The notes beneath the pieces are model-generated. The model saw nothing but the letters and a program-made list of their open reading frames with translations. It was not told where the DNA came from and searched no databases. DNA of 64,000 nt from Deltaproteobacteria bacterium (GTDB taxonomy: Bacteria > Desulfobacterota > Desulfomonilia > UBA1062): contig JAHDQN010000008.1 in NCBI GenBank assembly GCA_018433775.1, positions 62,001-126,000 on the forward strand. The letters run 5' to 3'. Both the position numbers and the translations under genes were made by a program. Each line of letters starts with the position of its first letter. The stretch's first letter is position 1. This document shows, piece after piece, positions 60,811-64,000 of this stretch.

Positions 60811-62628
60811 ATGGCTACATTCAAGGAAACTTCCATGGGGGCGATCTTCCAGAACCGGGCGGAGGAGCACGGAGACAAGGCCCTCATAGCGTTCAAAAAC
60901 AGGCAGGGTGTCTGGGAGGACCTATCCTGGAACCAGATGAACGAAATGGTGAGGAACCTCGGGAACTTTCTCCTCTCCAAAGGGGTGAAGCCCGGGGAGA
61001 AGATAGCCCTGTTCTCGCCCAACCGGTTTGAATGGTGGGTGGCGGACCTCGCGATCCTCTCAATCGGGGCGGTCAACGTACCCATCTATGCCACCAACTC
61101 CGCCCAGGAGTGCCGCTACATCATCGACAACTCGGATTCCATCATGTGCTTTGCCGGAACGCGAGAGCACCTGGACAAGATCCTCTCCGTGAAGAACCAG
61201 CTCCCCAAGGTACAGCAGGTGATCATTTTCGATGATCTCTCCGATGCAAGAGAGGGGGTCATCGACCTGGCAACGGCCATGGAGGAAGGACAGGCATACA
61301 GAAGCAAGCACAAGAACGAATTCGACGAGAGGCTCAGGCCTATCAATATCAACGACCTTGCGACCATCATCTATACCTCGGGCACTACCGGTAACCCCAA
61401 GGGCGTCATGCTCTCTCACAAGAACTTCGTCTCCAATGTCAACCAGCTCCAGGCCGTTGATCCCGATTTCCTCACGGGCGACCATGTGTTCCTTTCTTTT
61501 CTGCCGCTGGCGCACTCTTTGGAGCGGACCGTGGGTTACTATACGCCTATCTTTCTGGGGCACAAGGTTGCGTTTGCAGAGGATGTCACCAAGCTGCTCG
61601 AAAACTTCCAGGAGATCCGTCCCACCTTTATCGTAAGTGTACCGAGAATATACGAGCGGGTCCACAACGGAATCCTCGCCAAGGTAAGCGGTGCTCCGCC
61701 GATCAAGAAGGCCCTGTTCAACTGGGCCATGGGCATCGCACGGGACAATCTGCCCTATATCTGCAACAACCGGCCCCGGACAGGGTTCTTCGGCTTCAAA
61801 TACCGTCTCGCGGACAAGATCATCTTTTCGAAGCTCAAGACAGCCCTGGGCATGGACCGGCTGCAGGGAGCCATTTCGGGCGGTGGACCGCTCTCGGTGT
61901 CCGATGCCGAATTTTTCTTAGGCATGGGCATCCGGGTACTTGAGGGGTTCGGACTTACGGAAACGACACCCGTGACAAACGGCAACAGGCCCACGAAGAT
62001 CAAGCCCGGCACCGTGGGTCCCGCGGTCAAGGACACGATCTGCAAGATCGGTGAGGGCGGCGAGCTGCTCATCAAGGGCCCACAGGTCATGATGGGCTAC
62101 TACAAGAACGAAGAGGCCACAAAAGAGGTCTTCACCAAGGACGGATTCTTCCGCACCGGCGACATCGGCGAGATCGACGAGGACGGGTACCTGAAGATCA
62201 CGGGCCGGATCAAGGACCTTATCGTTACCTCGGGCGGCAAGAACATCTCGCCCCAGAATATCGAGAACTCTCTGCAGGCCTCATCCTATATCGAACAGGT
62301 GGCGGTGATCGGCGACAACCGCAAATACCTCTCAGCCCTGATCGTGCCCTCGTTCGAAAATCTCGAAAAATGGGCTTCGGACCGGGGAATTTCCTTTGGC
62401 AGCCATAAAGAGCTCGTTTCCAACGACCAGGTCGTCGCGCTCTTCGAAAAGGAGATCGAAGAGAACATGAGGGATTACGCCCGGGTGGAGCAGATCAGGA
62501 AGTTCACCCTGCTCGATTCCCTCTGGACCCAGGAAACCGGCGAGCTCACTCCCACGCTCAAGGTTAAGAGAAGGGTCATTTCACAGAAATACTCCCGGCA
62601 CATAGACGCCATGTATCCGGCGGACTAA
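60811..62628 (+). CDS. Long-chain acyl-CoA synthetase (AMP-forming), copy 2
   Basis: A 605-residue paralogue of copy 1, with the same motifs: IIYTSGTTGNPKGVMLSHKN, GFGLTETTPVTNGN, GRIKDLIVTSGGKNISPQNI and LKVKRRVISQKY. It diverges most in residues ~110-170 and in the last quarter, so chain-length preference may differ. Several DNA blocks are identical to copy 1, for instance around 60006-60055 against 62032-62081. ATG 60811 follows AAGGAGG at good spacing. A PAS/sigma-54 activator gene follows on the same strand. Confidence 0.95.
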   Translation: MATFKETSMGAIFQNRAEEHGDKALIAFKNRQGVWEDLSWNQMNEMVRNLGNFLLSKGVKPGEKIALFSPNRFEWWVADLAILSIGAVNVPIYATNSAQECRYIIDNSDSIMCFAGTREHLDKILSVKNQLPKVQQVIIFDDLSDAREGVIDLATAMEEGQAYRSKHKNEFDERLRPININDLATIIYTSGTTGNPKGVMLSHKNFVSNVNQLQAVDPDFLTGDHVFLSFLPLAHSLERTVGYYTPIFLGHKVAFAEDVTKLLENFQEIRPTFIVSVPRIYERVHNGILAKVSGAPPIKKALFNWAMGIARDNLPYICNNRPRTGFFGFKYRLADKIIFSKLKTALGMDRLQGAISGGGPLSVSDAEFFLGMGIRVLEGFGLTETTPVTNGNRPTKIKPGTVGPAVKDTICKIGEGGELLIKGPQVMMGYYKNEEATKEVFTKDGFFRTGDIGEIDEDGYLKITGRIKDLIVTSGGKNISPQNIENSLQASSYIEQVAVIGDNRKYLSALIVPSFENLEKWASDRGISFGSHKELVSNDQVVALFEKEIEENMRDYARVEQIRKFTLLDSLWTQETGELTPTLKVKRRVISQKYSRHIDAMYPAD

Positions 62629-62704
62629 AAGGGGGCTGAACCCGAAGCACTGCTTTCAGTACTGAAGAAAACATGAGTTGCGATGTCGGGGCCATATGCG
62701 TATG

Positions 62705-62721
62705 ATGGCATGAATTGCCAT
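62705..62721 (+). promoter_or_regulatory. Palindrome overlapping the activator start codon
   Basis: ATGGCA-TGAAT-TGCCAT, a perfect 6-bp inverted repeat whose right arm contains the first two bases of the ATG at 62720. It could be an operator or a hairpin limiting translation. No ribosome site is evident nearby. Confidence 0.35.
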
Positions 62722-64000
62722 GAAGAGACAAAGAGAAGCAGCATGCCCCGCCGTTTCCTCCACGGACTCGATTCTGGAGAGCATCTCGGACGGGGTGTTC
62801 ACCGTGGATGCGGATTGGCGCATCTCCTCGTTCAACCGTGCTGCCGAGGAGATCACCGGCATCCCGCGCGATGAAGCTCTGGGCAGGTTCTGCTCCGAGG
62901 TGTTCCGGTCCAGCATGTGCGAAACCGATTGCGCCCTGCGCCGGACACTCGCGTCCGGAAAGCCGGTGATCGGCAGGTCGTGTTATATCATCGACGCGCA
63001 CGGCCGCCGGATCCCCATCAGTGTCTCCACAGCCGTGCTGAGGGACGAACAGGGCCGTATCGTGGGCGGTGCGGAGACCTTCCGCGACCTGACCGAGCTC
63101 GAGGAGCTCCGCCAGGAGCTTCAGACGCGTCATCACCTGGGGGATCTGACGAGCCGCAGTCCCATCATGCAGAATGTCTTCGGGGTTGTCCCCGCGGTGG
63201 CGGCAAGCCCCAGCACGGTGCTTATCCTCGGTGAGACCGGAACCGGGAAGGAGCTCGTGGCACGGACCATCCATTCCTTGAGCCCTCGCCGGGACGCGCC
63301 CTTCATCGCCGTCAACTGCGGGGCGCTCCCCGACACGCTCCTCGAATCAGAGCTCTTCGGCTACAAGGCCGGGGCGTTCACCGGTGCCACGAGGGACAAA
63401 CCGGGACGGTTCGCCCTTGCCCGGGGAGGAACCCTCTTTCTCGACGAGATAGCCGAGGTGAGCTCTGCCCTGCAGGTCAGGCTGCTGCGGTTTTTGCAGG
63501 AGCGAACCTTCGAACCCCTGGGAGCCACGCGCACCGAAAACGCCGATGTAAGGATCATCGCCGCGACCAACCAGGATCTGGCCGAGAAGGTGAGGAGGGG
63601 AGAATTTCGCGACGATCTCTACTACCGCGTGAACGTGGTCCGCATTGAGCTTCCCCCCTTGAGACGCCGCAAAGAAGACATCCCGCTTCTGACGGAGCAG
63701 TTTATCGGCCACTTCAACCGGATTCAGCACAAATCGGTCCAGGGAATCACCACGGAGGCCCTTTCCCTGCTCATGGCGCACGACTGGCCCGGAAACATCC
63801 GGGAGCTGGAGAACGTCATCGAACGCGCCTTCATCCTGTGCGACAAGGGCCCGGTCGGCGTCTCGCACCTGCCCGAGGATCTCACGCTGCGCCACGCCGC
63901 CCTGAAGAGACAGCCGGGGATCAGGTCTGCCAGAGAGCTCATGGAGGCACAGGCAATCCGCAAGGCCCTGGAACGCAATCACGACAACCGCCTCGCCGCG
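62720..64000 (+). CDS. PAS-domain sigma-54-dependent transcriptional activator (partial at right edge)
   Basis: The frame is open for 427 codons to the window edge. Residues ~12-130 form a PAS domain (SILESISDGVFTVDADWRIS, then FCSEVFRSSMCETDCALRRT). Residues ~145-370 form the AAA+ domain with Walker A GETGTGKELVA, the sigma-54 contact loop GAFTGATRDKPGRF, Walker B GGTLFLDEIAE and the DDLYYRVNVVRIELPPLRRR region. Only the beginning of the C-terminal DNA-binding helix is in the window. This layout, PAS with cysteines plus AAA+, resembles activators of carbon or fatty-acid use. Its position next to the two ligase genes suggests they may be targets, but their promoters look like sigma-70 type. 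Confidence 0.92.
   Translation, partial: MKRQREAACPAVSSTDSILESISDGVFTVDADWRISSFNRAAEEITGIPRDEALGRFCSEVFRSSMCETDCALRRTLASGKPVIGRSCYIIDAHGRRIPISVSTAVLRDEQGRIVGGAETFRDLTELEELRQELQTRHHLGDLTSRSPIMQNVFGVVPAVAASPSTVLILGETGTGKELVARTIHSLSPRRDAPFIAVNCGALPDTLLESELFGYKAGAFTGATRDKPGRFALARGGTLFLDEIAEVSSALQVRLLRFLQERTFEPLGATRTENADVRIIAATNQDLAEKVRRGEFRDDLYYRVNVVRIELPPLRRRKEDIPLLTEQFIGHFNRIQHKSVQGITTEALSLLMAHDWPGNIRELENVIERAFILCDKGPVGVSHLPEDLTLRHAALKRQPGIRSARELMEAQAIRKALERNHDNRLAA

Overview
This window reads as chromosomal DNA from a GC-rich, Gram-negative, probably anaerobic bacterium, most likely a member of the Desulfobacterota (former Deltaproteobacteria). The Gram-negative call rests on a complete TonB-ExbB-ExbD system with its outer-membrane receptor. 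The lineage guess rests on inference: CoA and fatty-acid enzymes (two acyl-CoA ligases, a thiolase, a CoA-transferase/GNAT fusion, an acyl-CoA hydrolase-like protein), a PAS/sigma-54 activator beside the ligases, a DUF1846 protein, a radical SAM enzyme, and frequent GTG/TTG starts. No rRNA, tRNA, CRISPR array, intact transposase or prophage was seen.

Layout, left to right. 1-9.6 kb: a repeat-built secreted protein cut by the left edge, a repeat-bearing non-coding stretch with a strong leftward terminator, a MATE exporter, a helix-hairpin-helix protein, a lipoprotein hydrolase, a YqhD-type alcohol dehydrogenase, an FkbM methyltransferase and a DUF1846 protein. 9.9-18.2 kb: acyl-CoA hydrolase-like protein, small zincin, RarD, alkylsulfatase-like lipoprotein, HtpX, a mono-heme cytochrome, thiolase and PurC. 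18.3-31 kb: a PAS-rich histidine kinase that lacks its phospho-acceptor histidine, a diadenylate-cyclase-like protein, a transpeptidase, a flavodoxin/CoA-transferase-GNAT pair, a metallophosphoesterase, SDR, anion transporter and DEAD-box helicase.

31-40.5 kb: a duplicated-fold periplasmic protein, methyltransferases, a compact leftward run (trans-sulfuration enzyme, metallo-beta-lactamase-fold protein, NUDIX, small ORF, broken GMC oxidoreductase, transglutaminase-like protein), a J-domain protein, a CoA-disulfide-reductase-like enzyme and a molbindin. 40.5-50.6 kb: the most striking locus, a leftward run of ten genes: TonB-dependent receptor, exbB, exbD, tonB, ABC ATPase, binding protein, FecCD permease, an AmmeMemoRadiSam-like radical SAM protein with a large uncharacterised C-terminal half, a second paralogous binding protein and a P-loop NTPase. 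Five successive junctions in it are 4-nt ATGA overlaps.

51-64 kb: a ferredoxin-type protein, a methyltransferase, the leftward gatC-gatA-gatB-pncB-mtnA run (tRNA amidation, NAD salvage, methionine salvage) and two tandem long-chain acyl-CoA ligases with recognisable promoters. A PAS/sigma-54 activator follows, cut by the right edge. The ten-gene uptake locus imports an outer-membrane-impermeant ligand and may process it with the radical SAM enzyme; an adjacent molbindin hints at molybdate or tungstate, but the substrate cannot be read from the sequence. Promoters and operators listed here are sequence-pattern calls only.
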